Shown here: positions 40,508 to 50,009 of the stretch, piece by piece | How the letters are laid out: every line of letters begins with the position of its first letter | Numbering within the stretch: position 1 is the stretch's first letter | Source of the DNA: Pelobacter sp. UBA6093 | Lineage (GTDB): Bacteria; Desulfobacterota; Desulfuromonadia; Desulfuromonadales; Syntrophotaleaceae | Direction of reading: 5' to 3' | DNA: 64,000 nucleotides | Assembly: GCA_002435955.1 (NCBI GenBank) | Contig: DIWZ01000040.1 | Location: 62,732 to 126,731, forward strand | Made by a program: the position numbers and the translations under genes | Notes under the pieces: model-generated | Told to the model about the DNA's origin: nothing | Seen by the model: the letters and a program-made list of their open reading frames with translations, nothing else | The model's database searches: none

Positions 40508-41365
40508 TTACTCTTTGAGGCGAGGATCGAGGGCATCACGGATCCCTTCGCCAAGAAGATTGTAGCCAAGCACGGTCAACAGAATCGCGAGCCCGGGAAA
40601 CACCGACAACCACCAGGCAGTTCCGAGAGTCTGCTTACCGGCGATTAGCATATTCCCCCACGATGGGGTCGGAGGTTGCACCCCGATGCCAAGAAAGGAC
40701 AGCGCACTCTCGACGAGAATCGCCCCGGCAACGCCGAGGGTAGCGGATACCAGGATGGGTGACAAGGCGTTGGGCAGGATATGCATGAAGATGACGCGAC
40801 CGTCACCGGCACCCAGTGCCTTTGCAGCCTGCACATAGTCACGTTCCCGCAATGAAAGGAACTCGGCCCGCACCAGTCGTGCCACCCCCATCCAACTGGT
40901 AAGACCGATGACGATCATGATATTCCAGATAGACGGCTCAAGAAAGGCAACGACCGCCAGGATAAGAAAAAAACTGGGGAAACAAAGCATGATGTCGACA
41001 AAGCGCATGATCAGACTATCGACCCAGCCACCGTAATATCCGGCCAGAGCCCCGACCACTACGCCGATTGCGGTGGAAATACCCACCGCCACAAACCCGA
41101 CCAGCAGGGAAATGCGCGCGCCATACAGGATGCGCGCCAGCACATCGCGGCCGAGGTCGTCGGTTCCCAGGGGAAATTCCCAGCACGGCGCCAGCAGTTG
41201 CCGGCTGACATCGATATCCCCCGGATCGCGCCCGACAACCGAAGCGAGCAGCGCCAGCACGCACATGACCATCACGATGGCGGCGCCTGCCAACGCCATG
41301 CGATTATGCTTCAACCGCTGCATGAAAAGTCCGGGGCGCTTGAACGATGGCATCAATGAATCCAT
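40508..41365 (-). CDS. peptide/oligopeptide ABC transporter permease, OppC/DppC type
   Basis: An inner-membrane permease of about 285 residues. HNRMALAG precedes the first helix, GTDDLGRDVLARILYG follows, and the EAA loop RAEFLSLRERDYVQAAKALG contacts an ATPase. ILPNALSPILVSATLGVAGAI is typical of the family. AGGA gives better spacing to the second ATG (41365) than to the first (41371). It pairs with the OppB-like and binding-protein genes upstream. No ATPase gene is present, so it must use ATPases encoded elsewhere. Confidence 0.9.
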   Translation of the reverse strand: MDSLMPSFKRPGLFMQRLKHNRMALAGAAIVMVMCVLALLASVVGRDPGDIDVSRQLLAPCWEFPLGTDDLGRDVLARILYGARISLLVGFVAVGISTAIGVVVGALAGYYGGWVDSLIMRFVDIMLCFPSFFLILAVVAFLEPSIWNIMIVIGLTSWMGVARLVRAEFLSLRERDYVQAAKALGAGDGRVIFMHILPNALSPILVSATLGVAGAILVESALSFLGIGVQPPTPSWGNMLIAGKQTLGTAWWLSVFPGLAILLTVLGYNLLGEGIRDALDPRLKE

Positions 41366-41524
41366 TGTCATTCCTGATTCAGCAGGTCAACATCGATTGC
41401 GGTCAGCATGCCCTTGGCTGGCAAAACTTCAACTATTTTATTAATTATTTGCACCGATATCATTGTTTTGCCTCTATTTTCATGACCTCGTGTGGATTCT
41501 TGAATACACGTCAGGGAACATCCG

Positions 41525-42499
41525 CTAGCGTCGTCGAATCCTGGGATCAGCCATGGCATAGGCCACGTCGGCAATCAGGTTGCCGACCAGGGTCAGGACC
41601 GCACCTATTACCAGCACTCCCATGATTAGCGGGTAATCCCGCATCATGACGCCATCGTAAAACATTTTACCCATCCCCGGGATGGCGAAGATCGTCTCGA
41701 AAATCACACTGCCGCCGATAAGTCCCGGCACCGATAGCCCAAGAAGGGTAATCACTGGCAGCAGCGCATTGTGCAGCGCGTGCCGGTAAATGACGACCCG
41801 CTCCGACAACCCTTTGGCCCTGGCAGTAAGGATATAGTCCTGGCGCACCACCTCAAGCATGTTGCCGCGCATATACCGCGAAAATCCGGCCAGCCCGCCA
41901 AACGCCGAAACAAATACAGGCAAAACCAGATGGTGCGCTACATCGCCAACCTGCCGTCCGAAACTCAAGTACTCGTGACCGAGGGATTTGAGGCCAGCAA
42001 TGGGAAACAGGCCGAGCCGCACTCCGAAAAAATCCATCAGCAACAATGCCAGCCAGAACGAAGGGGTGGCAAAACCGATGAATACAAAAACCGTGGTAAA
42101 GCGGTCGAACAGCGAGTTGCGTCTTACCGCCGAAAGCACCCCGAGGGGAACGGCGATGAGCAGGATCAGGCCGATGGACAGCAGGTTAATCATGATGGTA
42201 ACCGGCAGACGTTCTGCGATCTTTTCCGCCACCGGGCGTCGATCCTGGACGAAGGATTCGCCAAAATCGAGCTGCACCAGACGTCCCAGCCACTTTCCGT
42301 ACTGAACGAGCAACGGTTTGTCCAGATCGTACTGGGCACGCAATCGCTCGCGCAATTCGGAACTGACCTCCGGATTGAGCTGGGTCTGGAGGTCTGTCGG
42401 TTCGCCCGGAGCAAGATGGATGACCACAAAGGAAATCAGGGTTATCCCGAGAAGCAGCGGCAACATCATGATCAGGCGTTTGGCAATTTGGACAAACAT
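41525..42499 (-). CDS. peptide/oligopeptide ABC transporter permease, OppB/DppB type
   Basis: 324 residues with six predicted helices. The N-terminal TLISFVVIHLAPGEP and the EAA loop VVRQDYILTARAKGL, followed by HALHNALLPVITLLGL, are the OppB/DppB pattern. It forms the membrane channel with the OppC-like protein. The 160-nt gap before the OppC gene is longer than expected inside an operon and holds no ORF. Confidence 0.9.
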   Translation of the reverse strand: MFVQIAKRLIMMLPLLLGITLISFVVIHLAPGEPTDLQTQLNPEVSSELRERLRAQYDLDKPLLVQYGKWLGRLVQLDFGESFVQDRRPVAEKIAERLPVTIMINLLSIGLILLIAVPLGVLSAVRRNSLFDRFTTVFVFIGFATPSFWLALLLMDFFGVRLGLFPIAGLKSLGHEYLSFGRQVGDVAHHLVLPVFVSAFGGLAGFSRYMRGNMLEVVRQDYILTARAKGLSERVVIYRHALHNALLPVITLLGLSVPGLIGGSVIFETIFAIPGMGKMFYDGVMMRDYPLIMGVLVIGAVLTLVGNLIADVAYAMADPRIRRR

Positions 42500-42512
42500 G
42501 GCGGTTTCTCAA

Positions 42513-44135
42513 TCAACGCTGGTATTTTTGCTGATCGACAGGCACATACCAGTGAATAAAATTGTGCATGATCCCGGCCGGGGCCGGTTCAATGCCGAGA
42601 AAGCGGTTGGCGACCACGGGCAGGCTTTCAGGAACATACAGAAAAATATACGGCTGCTGTTCGGCCAGGATTTCCTGAAAACGGTCATAAATGCGTTTGC
42701 GCTGTTGCTGATCGAGGGTATGCCTCCCCTCTTCCAGCAATTTGTCGACCTCGGCGTTTTTAAATCCGACAAAATTCAGTTCGCCGACACCGGTTTTGCT
42801 GGAATGCCAGACATTGTAGGCATCCGGGTCGGGGGTGATCGTCCAGCCAAGGATGGTGGCATCAAAGTCGCCGGGATTGATGAACTCCTTGATGAAAGAA
42901 GCCCACTCGATGACCCGGAGCTTTACCGAGACCCCTACTTCCTGCAACCGCCGCTGAATAATTTCTCCGGATTTGGTGCGGGTGTCGTTGCCCTGGTTGG
43001 TGACGATGGTAAACGCGAAAGGCCGCCCGTCCCGATCCAGAATGCCATCGCCGTCGGTGTCATGCCAACCGGCTTCGGCCAGCAACCTGCGGGCCTCGGC
43101 AGGATTATATTCATAGCGACGAACATCGGGATTGTGAGGCCAGGTGCCGGGCTTGTAGGGGCCGGTAGCTTCGGTCCCCAGGCCGAGCAGCACCCCGTCG
43201 ACCAGTTCCTGCTTATTCAAGGCATGCGCCAGCGCCCGGCGCACACGAACATCCTGAAACAGGGGACGACGCAGATTGAATCCAAGGTAGGTATAGGAAA
43301 AATCCAGATAGCGATATTTTTCAAACCGGCGTTTGAAGGCCAGGGTATCGGTCTGACGCGCGTATTGCAGAGGCGTCAATCCCATATAGTCCAGCCCTCC
43401 CGACCGCAACTCCAGAAACATGGTGGAAGGATCGGGAATGATGCGATACACCACCCGATGAATATAAGGCTGTTTTTCGAAGTAGTCCGGATTGGCTTCC
43501 AGCACCACCTTCTCACCCGACCTCCATTCCACGAAGCGGTACGGTCCGGTCCCCACCGGCGCCCGCACAAGGGGGCTTCTGGTCACATCCTGATCTTTGA
43601 GAAGATGCCGGGGATGAACCGGGAACATCCAGCTGATAAGCGCGCTGGCCAGGGGTTGTCCATAGGTGACGCGAAACGTATGGGGATCGGGCGCCTCGGC
43701 CTTGACCACCTGCAGATAGCGATCGGCATAGGCAGTGGGAACCGCCGGGTCGATGAGCAGTTGGTAGGTGAACAGCACATCATCGGCGGTAAACGGCTGT
43801 CCGTCGTGCCAGCGCACATCCTTGCGCAAATGGAAGGTGATGGTCAGATTATCCGGCGAAATTTCCCATGTATGGGCCAGCTCCCCTTCCAACTGCAAAT
43901 CCTTGTCGTAACGTAGCAGGCCGTTGTAGACCAGACCGTTGATGTCACTTGAGGCTGAATCGGAAGACAGCACCGGTATGAGATTACTGGGCTCACCGAT
44001 ACTGCCCATCAACAGGGTGTCGCCGTAGGCGGGAGACGGCGCTTCCGCAAGGCTTTCAACCGTGGCGGGCGGCTTGCGATCGCAACCAGAAAGCAGGCTT
44101 GCGCCAAGCAGCAGAATGTAAAACAGCTGTATCAA
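42513..44135 (-). CDS. peptide ABC transporter substrate-binding lipoprotein
   Basis: A 540-residue solute-binding protein of family 5. The N-terminal IQLFYILLLGASLLSGCD is a lipoprotein signal with lipobox LLSGC (Cys near residue 18), so it is anchored to a membrane on the periplasmic side. LAHTWEISPDNLTITFHLRK and RWHDGQPFTADDVLFTY form the family-5 signature. The ligand could be oligopeptides, dipeptides or nickel; nothing here decides. It comes just before the two permease genes on the same strand. Confidence 0.9.
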   Translation of the reverse strand: MIQLFYILLLGASLLSGCDRKPPATVESLAEAPSPAYGDTLLMGSIGEPSNLIPVLSSDSASSDINGLVYNGLLRYDKDLQLEGELAHTWEISPDNLTITFHLRKDVRWHDGQPFTADDVLFTYQLLIDPAVPTAYADRYLQVVKAEAPDPHTFRVTYGQPLASALISWMFPVHPRHLLKDQDVTRSPLVRAPVGTGPYRFVEWRSGEKVVLEANPDYFEKQPYIHRVVYRIIPDPSTMFLELRSGGLDYMGLTPLQYARQTDTLAFKRRFEKYRYLDFSYTYLGFNLRRPLFQDVRVRRALAHALNKQELVDGVLLGLGTEATGPYKPGTWPHNPDVRRYEYNPAEARRLLAEAGWHDTDGDGILDRDGRPFAFTIVTNQGNDTRTKSGEIIQRRLQEVGVSVKLRVIEWASFIKEFINPGDFDATILGWTITPDPDAYNVWHSSKTGVGELNFVGFKNAEVDKLLEEGRHTLDQQQRKRIYDRFQEILAEQQPYIFLYVPESLPVVANRFLGIEPAPAGIMHNFIHWYVPVDQQKYQR

Positions 44136-44174
44136 CCAACGCCTCCTGACAGCCCGATTCTGTACCGGGAAAGA

Positions 44175-44996
44175 TTACGGCAAAGCCAGTACCTGCACCC
44201 CGGGCGGCGGGAACAGATGAAAACGGCTTGGCGGGATATCTGCATTGGAGCGCACGTCACGCCATACCAGCTCAACTTCCATATCGACGCCGGGAAGCAC
44301 CAATTGCAACGTCTGCGGCAAACCGTCTTCGACCCGCAGATCATTATAGCTGGCCTGCAGCAATTCCGTTTCGTCTGCAAAGTAACGGACCTGCCGCAAG
44401 CGCCGCTGGCTATCGAAACGCAGCTCCTGGCGACGACCATCGGGTCCCAGCCGATCGAGTCGATAGAAACCGTCCTCCACCGAAACGACACCGGATGGAT
44501 CAGGCAGCAACGGCACATCGTAAAAAACGAATTGTACCAGTTCCTTTAATTCCAACGGCATACGTACCAGCCGATATAGATTATCCGCGGTGGCAGGGCC
44601 TGAATAAAACCGGCCCTCACCGGGGACTAAAGCCGACAGACGATCCGCGGTGCCAACCACGGTCATGACCGGTTGTCCGAATGGGCTCAGGACTTCGGCG
44701 CGGAACTGGTTGGGCCGCTGGAACAACAAGACCTGCCTGGCACTGTGCCGTTCACCGGCATTGGTCATCCTCAGCAAGGCCGTTCCCTGCAAAGTCTGGA
44801 AACGTTTTGCCTGGGCACTGAGGTCTCCCAGCAACACAGCGGCGGACACAGGCGCCAGCGACGGCGCAGGCGGCCGCATTGGCGCACAACTCGCCAGCAG
44901 GATTGCTGCAAGCAGAACCAGTATCGACACCAGGCGGCAATTGGCGGAATGGCTATCGCGGCGCCAATTGCCGCAGTTTTTTGCGAAGTTGCTCAT
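44175..44996 (-). CDS. LolB-like/DUF4292 outer-membrane lipoprotein
   Basis: A 273-residue lipoprotein. A hydrophobic segment with lipobox LLASC (Cys near residue 38) comes after an unusually long charged leader, so the true start may be internal. The mature part has the LolB/LolA-like beta pattern (TLQGTALLRMTN, LFQRPNQFRAEVLSPFGQPV, FYRLDRLGPDGRRQELRFD). LolB-like proteins bind lipids or lipoproteins at the outer membrane; this divergent family has no tested role. Its start overlaps the end of the TPR gene by 44 nt, indicating coupling. Confidence 0.65.
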   Translation of the reverse strand: MSNFAKNCGNWRRDSHSANCRLVSILVLLAAILLASCAPMRPPAPSLAPVSAAVLLGDLSAQAKRFQTLQGTALLRMTNAGERHSARQVLLFQRPNQFRAEVLSPFGQPVMTVVGTADRLSALVPGEGRFYSGPATADNLYRLVRMPLELKELVQFVFYDVPLLPDPSGVVSVEDGFYRLDRLGPDGRRQELRFDSQRRLRQVRYFADETELLQASYNDLRVEDGLPQTLQLVLPGVDMEVELVWRDVRSNADIPPSRFHLFPPPGVQVLALP

Positions 44997-46662
44997 TGTC
45001 TGGTTTCAGCTCCAATGCCCGGCCATAGATGACTGAGGCTTTGTCCGGCAGTTCAAGTTGTAGATAAAGATCTCCAAGGTGCTCAAGGACAAGTGCGTCC
45101 TGGGGAAGCAGGGCCGCCGCGCTCTCGAGTTCCCCGCGTGCTTCACTGAAGCGGCCCATTTTAAACAGCACCCAGCCAAGAGTATCGAGAATATGGCCTT
45201 CGTTGTTCAACTCAAGGGCACGGCGGGCAAGCTTGAGAGCCTCTTCAAGATTTTTACCTTGCTCCGCATAGCTATAGGCGATGAAATTCATCGCCTCGTA
45301 AGACTTGTCGTCCAGTTCGATAGCGCGATGCATGTCCTGCAGGGCGCTTTTTCGATCCCCCTGGCGTTCCCGCAGCAGACCGCGATGATAATACAGGTCG
45401 GCGGAATCCGGAAACAACTCCAACCCTTTTTTCAGCCAGGCACTTGCCTTGGGCAAATCGTTCTGCTCTTCATACAAGCTGGCTAGAAAAGTGAATAATT
45501 GCGAACGCCCCTCCATCTGCTGCAGTCGCGTTTCAAGCAACTGAATGGCCTGTGCCACCTGCCCCGTTCGATAGTACAGATAACCGAGGTGGCTGGTGGC
45601 ATCGAGAAAGAGATTCGATTCCTCGGGAATTTTTTCAAATGCTGCGATGGCCTCGTGCCATCGTTCCTGATTTTCCCGCACCAGCCCCAGGTAAAGTAAT
45701 CCCTGCTCATGCTGCGGCTGCAAAGCCAGCAACTGCAGAAATGCCTCTCCAGCTGCTTCCAAATCCTTTTTTTCCATCAGCAGAAGCCCGAGCAAACGCA
45801 GCGCTTCAACCTGCCCCGGCCTCTCCTCCAGCATTAGGTTCAATTCATCAAGTGCCTGGTCGACCTGATCCATCTCCACCAGAACCCGGATTAACTGGTA
45901 ACGGAACACATCCTCCGACGGATTGGCGGCTATGCCACGCTTGACAATGGCCACGGCCTGCTCGTTTTTACCTAGCTCCTGGTACAGCCGCGCCAGTTCG
46001 GCATACCCCTGCGATTCCAAGGGATTCTTATCGATGAACGCGACATAATTTTGTTCGGCCAGCGCAGTCAGACCAAGCTGACGATATAGCCGCGCCAGAG
46101 CCATTTGACCCGATATGGACTCGGGATTCCGAGCCAGGAGACGCTTCAGAATCTCAATGGCACCATCAGTATCCTCAACACGCACATAGGCGACAGCCAA
46201 TTGCAGGTAAATCTTTTCCTGCGAAGGATCGAGGGCAACCGCCCGCTGCAGATGTTGGATCGCCCCCTTGAAATCCTTCCGATTCAACAACAAACTGCCA
46301 AGCAGCAGATGGGCATCGATATAATCAGGGGCTTGAATAAGAGCGTCTTCCACCGCCCGTACAGCCTGCTTCTCATCGCCTCGGACCAACTGCAACTCAG
46401 CCATGATCATGCGAAGATAAGCCGAGCGAGGATCCAGTTCGATGGCCTCCTGGAGTGCCTCGGCCGCCTCGGAAAGGCGATTATCCAAGGCCAACAATCG
46501 GGCCCTGGCATAATGAAAAAGAGCTTTTCCCGGCGGCGGCTGGAGCTCGCGAGGTGGTGTTGTCGCCCCGTCAGCGGGAACAGCCTGGCCCGGCAAGGAT
46601 GTTGACAAACACCCCAGAAGAGTAAAACAAACCAGCAAAAACGGCAACCACCGCTTGGACAT
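44953..46662 (-). CDS. TPR-repeat lipoprotein
   Basis: A 569-residue protein with a lipoprotein signal (FLLVCFTLLGCLS, lipobox Cys near residue 18) followed almost entirely by tetratricopeptide repeats, about 14 by eye, with the usual A-x-x-x-Y/F and L-P spacing (AIELDPRSAYL, ALIQAPDYIDAHLLLG, ALELKPDNEQLRK). Such scaffolds assemble envelope complexes, for example export or cell-wall machinery. The start at 46662 gives a clean signal peptide; the upstream ATG adds a long leader without one. It is probably co-translated with the LolB-like lipoprotein, so the two may act together at the outer membrane. Confidence 0.8.
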   Translation of the reverse strand: MSKRWLPFLLVCFTLLGCLSTSLPGQAVPADGATTPPRELQPPPGKALFHYARARLLALDNRLSEAAEALQEAIELDPRSAYLRMIMAELQLVRGDEKQAVRAVEDALIQAPDYIDAHLLLGSLLLNRKDFKGAIQHLQRAVALDPSQEKIYLQLAVAYVRVEDTDGAIEILKRLLARNPESISGQMALARLYRQLGLTALAEQNYVAFIDKNPLESQGYAELARLYQELGKNEQAVAIVKRGIAANPSEDVFRYQLIRVLVEMDQVDQALDELNLMLEERPGQVEALRLLGLLLMEKKDLEAAGEAFLQLLALQPQHEQGLLYLGLVRENQERWHEAIAAFEKIPEESNLFLDATSHLGYLYYRTGQVAQAIQLLETRLQQMEGRSQLFTFLASLYEEQNDLPKASAWLKKGLELFPDSADLYYHRGLLRERQGDRKSALQDMHRAIELDDKSYEAMNFIAYSYAEQGKNLEEALKLARRALELNNEGHILDTLGWVLFKMGRFSEARGELESAAALLPQDALVLEHLGDLYLQLELPDKASVIYGRALELKPDNEQLRKKLRQLAPR

Positions 46663-46888
46663 CAGAGGCCCCCACAGGGCAGAGGAAAAAAAGAAGTGCG
46701 ACGGTACGGGGGAAACGGTACCGGAGAATACTGTTTTCAGGACCAAGCCGGCCGACGGCAAAACGCAATGATAATTATCATACCACACCGGTACCGTCAA
46801 TCACTTTGCCCCCACGATAAAAGCCTTTACAGAAATCTGCAATATGTTAAAGTCACTGGAATATCAGAGATTTAGCCTGGGAGCCTCT

Positions 46889-48454
46889 ATGGATTCACTA
46901 ACCTTGCATAAAGCCCTTCTAAACCCTCGGACCTACAGCAGCGGACAGAAGGGGGTCACCTTCAAGGAGACGCATATTTCGCGACTCTACTTTGTCGGAG
47001 AGCATGTCTATAAAGTTAAAAAACCGGTCGATTTCGGTTTCCTGGATTTCACAACCCTTGAAAAACGGTCGTTTTATTGTCAGGAAGAAGTACGCCTCAA
47101 TCAGCGATTCTGTGAAGGGGTTTACCTGGGTGTGGTCGAAATCCGCGATCACGACGGGTGCATTTCCATCGACGGTCCTGGACGCACGATCGAATACGCC
47201 GTGATGATGAGACGCCTGCCCGAAGAAAACATGTTGCCGCAGTTACTGGTCCAAAACGACCCGGCCCTGCGTGATCGCATGGCAGGACTGGCGCGCCATA
47301 TCGCCGAGCGTTATCAACGGCTGGAAAGAATTGGTACCGGTGCGGAGGACCCCCACTTTGACGTCGTGAAAAACAACTGGCAGGAAAATTTCACCCAAAC
47401 CGAACCGTTTATCGGGCAGACCATTTCGCGCAACGCCTTCGACCAACTGAAGGAATATGTGCTGGATTTCGAGGAGCAGCATGCCGGACTGTTTCGGCAG
47501 CGCGAGGCTCAGGGGTGGGTTCGAGACGGTCACGGCGATCTGCACTGCGAACATATCTGCTTTCTCGATGGCGGCATCGCCATCTACGATTGCATCGAAT
47601 TCAACCGTCGATTCCGCATTGCCGACGTGCTTGCCGATCTGGCATTTTTACTGATGGATCTGGAGTTACGGGGGCGTCATGACTTGGCGGACATCGTCAG
47701 CGACAACTACTTGGAGGTTATCGGTCGCACCGAGGATACGGCGTTGCTGCTGCCTTTCTATCAGGTTTACAGGGCCTACGTCCGTGGCAAGGTGGAATCA
47801 TTTTTAAGTAACGATCAAAACGCCGACCAAAGCAACCGCGACGCAGCCGAAGCCCGGGCAAAAAAATATTTCAACCAGGCGCTGGGTTACTTGTGCCGTG
47901 CGCCGAAATTGATCCTGGTCGGCGGTCTGATGGGTGTCGGCAAGACCACTATTGCCCGCAATCTCGCAACTCCTCTCGGTGCTGAATTGCTGCGGTCTGA
48001 CGAGTTGCGAAAGGAATTTGCAGGCATCTCCCCGCAAGAGCGTCGCAATGAGGCTTTCGGGGAGGGCATTTACAGTCCGAGTGCCAGTCAAGCGACCTAC
48101 GACCTGCTCTTCAAGCGCGCCATGCAAACCCTGCAAACCGGTCGGACGGTCATTGTCGACGCCAGTTTTTCCAACCACGCCCAACGCAGGAGATTTCGCG
48201 ACGCAGCCGAATACGCCGGGTATCCGGCGTGGACGATTGCGGTCACATGCGACCGTGAAGTCGCCCTGCAACGGCTCGACCGCCGCCAGATTCACGGTCA
48301 GGACGCTTCGGATGGACGGCGAGCGCTTTACGATCAGCAGGCGCTGGCATTTGATCCGATAGGGGAAGAACCCCATGTACTGCAGGTCGACGGCAACATC
48401 GAAACGCCGACCATCATCGACCACCTACTCTGCACGATGGCAAAACAGCCCTGA
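46889..48454 (+). CDS. bifunctional APH-like phosphotransferase / AAA P-loop kinase
   Basis: A fusion of about 522 residues. The N-terminal two-thirds is a protein-kinase-like phosphotransferase with VYKVKKPVDFGFLDF, the catalytic loop DGHGDLHCEHICFLDG and IYDCIEFN. The C-terminal part is a P-loop kinase with GGLMGVGKTTIARNLA near residue 350 and VIVDASFSNHAQRRRF, similar to zeta/gluconate-kinase-like proteins. Such pairs occur in many environmental bacteria and the substrate is unknown; resistance to aminoglycosides is not implied. The start at 46889 has GGGAG upstream. It overlaps nothing and is followed by a STAS gene. Confidence 0.82.
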   Translation: MDSLTLHKALLNPRTYSSGQKGVTFKETHISRLYFVGEHVYKVKKPVDFGFLDFTTLEKRSFYCQEEVRLNQRFCEGVYLGVVEIRDHDGCISIDGPGRTIEYAVMMRRLPEENMLPQLLVQNDPALRDRMAGLARHIAERYQRLERIGTGAEDPHFDVVKNNWQENFTQTEPFIGQTISRNAFDQLKEYVLDFEEQHAGLFRQREAQGWVRDGHGDLHCEHICFLDGGIAIYDCIEFNRRFRIADVLADLAFLLMDLELRGRHDLADIVSDNYLEVIGRTEDTALLLPFYQVYRAYVRGKVESFLSNDQNADQSNRDAAEARAKKYFNQALGYLCRAPKLILVGGLMGVGKTTIARNLATPLGAELLRSDELRKEFAGISPQERRNEAFGEGIYSPSASQATYDLLFKRAMQTLQTGRTVIVDASFSNHAQRRRFRDAAEYAGYPAWTIAVTCDREVALQRLDRRQIHGQDASDGRRALYDQQALAFDPIGEEPHVLQVDGNIETPTIIDHLLCTMAKQP

Positions 48455-48528
48455 TGAAGCCGATTTACTTGATGACTGGGAAACATGGTATTATTGCAAT
48501 GGCCGATAAAAACACCGGGAGTACGGGA

Positions 48529-48870
48529 ATGAATATTCAAATCAATGAACAGGGCAATATCGTGCTGATTTCCGTCGTGGAGGAACGCCTTGACGCACAC
48601 AACAGTACCGATTTAAAAACCCGCCTGCTATCGCTGTTCGAGGACGGAAAAAACAACATGGTTATCAATCTGGAGGAGGTTCGTTTCGTCGACTCTTCCG
48701 GCCTGGGGGCCCTGGTATCCGGCTTCAAAAATGCCAGCGCCAGAAACGGAAGCCTCAAACTTGCGGGGCTGCAACCTCAGGTTCAATCCATGTTCGAGTT
48801 GACCCGACTGCATCGCGTATTTGAAATCTTTCCCACTTCCGAGGATGCCTTAGCAAGCTTTCAGCCCTGA
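48529..48870 (+). CDS. STAS-domain anti-sigma factor antagonist
   Basis: 113 residues with a single STAS domain. VRFVDSSGLGALVSG holds the serine (56/57) phosphorylated by the partner kinase. The start at 48529 is chosen for a GGGAG ribosome-binding site and for matching the usual family start (MNIQINEQGNIVLI); upstream in-frame ATGs lack one. The next gene encodes the matching ATPase kinase 16 nt downstream, so together they form a partner-switching module. The regulated target (sigma factor or enzyme) is not in the window. Confidence 0.88.
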   Translation: MNIQINEQGNIVLISVVEERLDAHNSTDLKTRLLSLFEDGKNNMVINLEEVRFVDSSGLGALVSGFKNASARNGSLKLAGLQPQVQSMFELTRLHRVFEIFPTSEDALASFQP

Positions 48871-48886
48871 TGTTCATGGAGGCTCA

Positions 48887-49306
48887 ATGAGCGAAAGGAT
48901 CGAACTGGACATTACTCTGCCCAAGGAAACCAGGTATCTGGGGCTCGTCGGACAAATCGGCGAATCCATGGCCCGGTCCCTGGAACGTTTTTCAGGTGAC
49001 CGGGAGGAACTCGCTTACCATATTAACCTGGTCCTGACCGAGGCCATGGCCAATGCCATTCAGCATGCCAAAGAACCTTCCTCGACGGAAGTGCGCATCA
49101 CCATCACACTCATGCATCACAAACTGATTATCAAGGTCTTCGACCAGGGGCAGGGATTCGATCTTTGTACCCTTGCGCCGCCGGACGCATCCTGCCTGCA
49201 GGAGCATGGCCGCGGCATCTTCATTATCCAGACCATCATGGACCGGGTGATCTATCGTAAACTTAAAGGTGGCCACGTTCTGGAAATGGAAAAAACCCTC
49301 CACTGA
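48887..49306 (+). CDS. RsbW-like serine kinase / anti-sigma factor (HATPase)
   Basis: 139 residues of the GHKL ATPase fold. INLVLTEAMANAIQHAK is the N-box, KVFDQGQGFD the G1 box and LQEHGRGIFIIQ the G2 box. It should phosphorylate the STAS protein encoded just upstream and bind its target when the STAS protein is phosphorylated. GGAGG lies before the ATG. The target sigma factor is not adjacent, and no phosphatase gene (RsbU type) is seen in the window. Confidence 0.88.
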   Translation: MSERIELDITLPKETRYLGLVGQIGESMARSLERFSGDREELAYHINLVLTEAMANAIQHAKEPSSTEVRITITLMHHKLIIKVFDQGQGFDLCTLAPPDASCLQEHGRGIFIIQTIMDRVIYRKLKGGHVLEMEKTLH

Positions 49307-49382
49307 CACCCGACCTCGCCCTTCCCCGCTCATCCTGTGTCCGCAACCAACCCACGACATCTTTATCCCAGCAACCGACCTG

Positions 49383-50009
49383 TCACCAGGACAATCGCAG
49401 CAAGGAAACCAGGTCCTGATGTTCGCGTATGACCAGATCGCCCGCAACCAGACCTTTATACGCGACGAATCGCACCCCGGCATGCCTTGCAGCCTGCCGA
49501 TCCAGCTCTGAATCACCAACAAACAGCACCTGTTCAGGCCTGAGGCCAAGCCCCTCAACGGCAAGCAACAGCATATCCGGCGAAGGTTTGGGGCGTTGCA
49601 CATCCTGGGAAGTGACCACCGTTTTAAAAAAATGCCTCATTTGGAAATGGTCAAGAATGGAACGAACGCTATGCCCGCGATTAGTGGCCAGGGCCAGCAG
49701 CAGCTTCTTCGCCAGGAGCTCGAGTACCTGTGGGAGCCCTTTTTCCGGCGTCATGAGAGCCAGTAATTTTCCAGTATCGATAGTCTCGGCATAGACTTGA
49801 GCTTCAGCTACCCGAGCCTCGCCGAGGAGGATGCGAAACACCTCGATGCTGGCATGGGTATGGCATAGATCGGCGCTTGCACTGTGCTCATCCGACAATG
49901 GCGGTTCGCCGAAATGTTCGAGAACCTGGCTGTAAAATGCGAGATTGGCTCGCCGGCTGTCAAACAGAACGCCATCGCAATCATATATAATGCCATGTAT
50001 CCCTTTCAT
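49383..50009 (-). CDS. HAD-superfamily hydrolase (phosphatase-like)
   Basis: A protein of about 208 residues with HAD motifs: IIYDCDGVLFDS (motif I, two Asp), LATNRGH (motif II, Asn-Arg), KPSPDMLL (motif III, Lys) and VGDSELDRQAAR (motif IV). It resembles phosphoglycolate phosphatase or beta-phosphoglucomutase relatives, but its substrate cannot be read. The start at 50009 overlaps the lgt stop (ATGA). It converges with the anti-sigma gene. Confidence 0.82.
   Translation of the reverse strand: MKGIHGIIYDCDGVLFDSRRANLAFYSQVLEHFGEPPLSDEHSASADLCHTHASIEVFRILLGEARVAEAQVYAETIDTGKLLALMTPEKGLPQVLELLAKKLLLALATNRGHSVRSILDHFQMRHFFKTVVTSQDVQRPKPSPDMLLLAVEGLGLRPEQVLFVGDSELDRQAARHAGVRFVAYKGLVAGDLVIREHQDLVSLLRLSW

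Noticed and set aside
42318..43916. 532-codon plus-strand ORF opposite the peptide-binding protein gene
   Set aside because: Antisense shadow; the minus-strand frame has a lipobox and family-5 signature.
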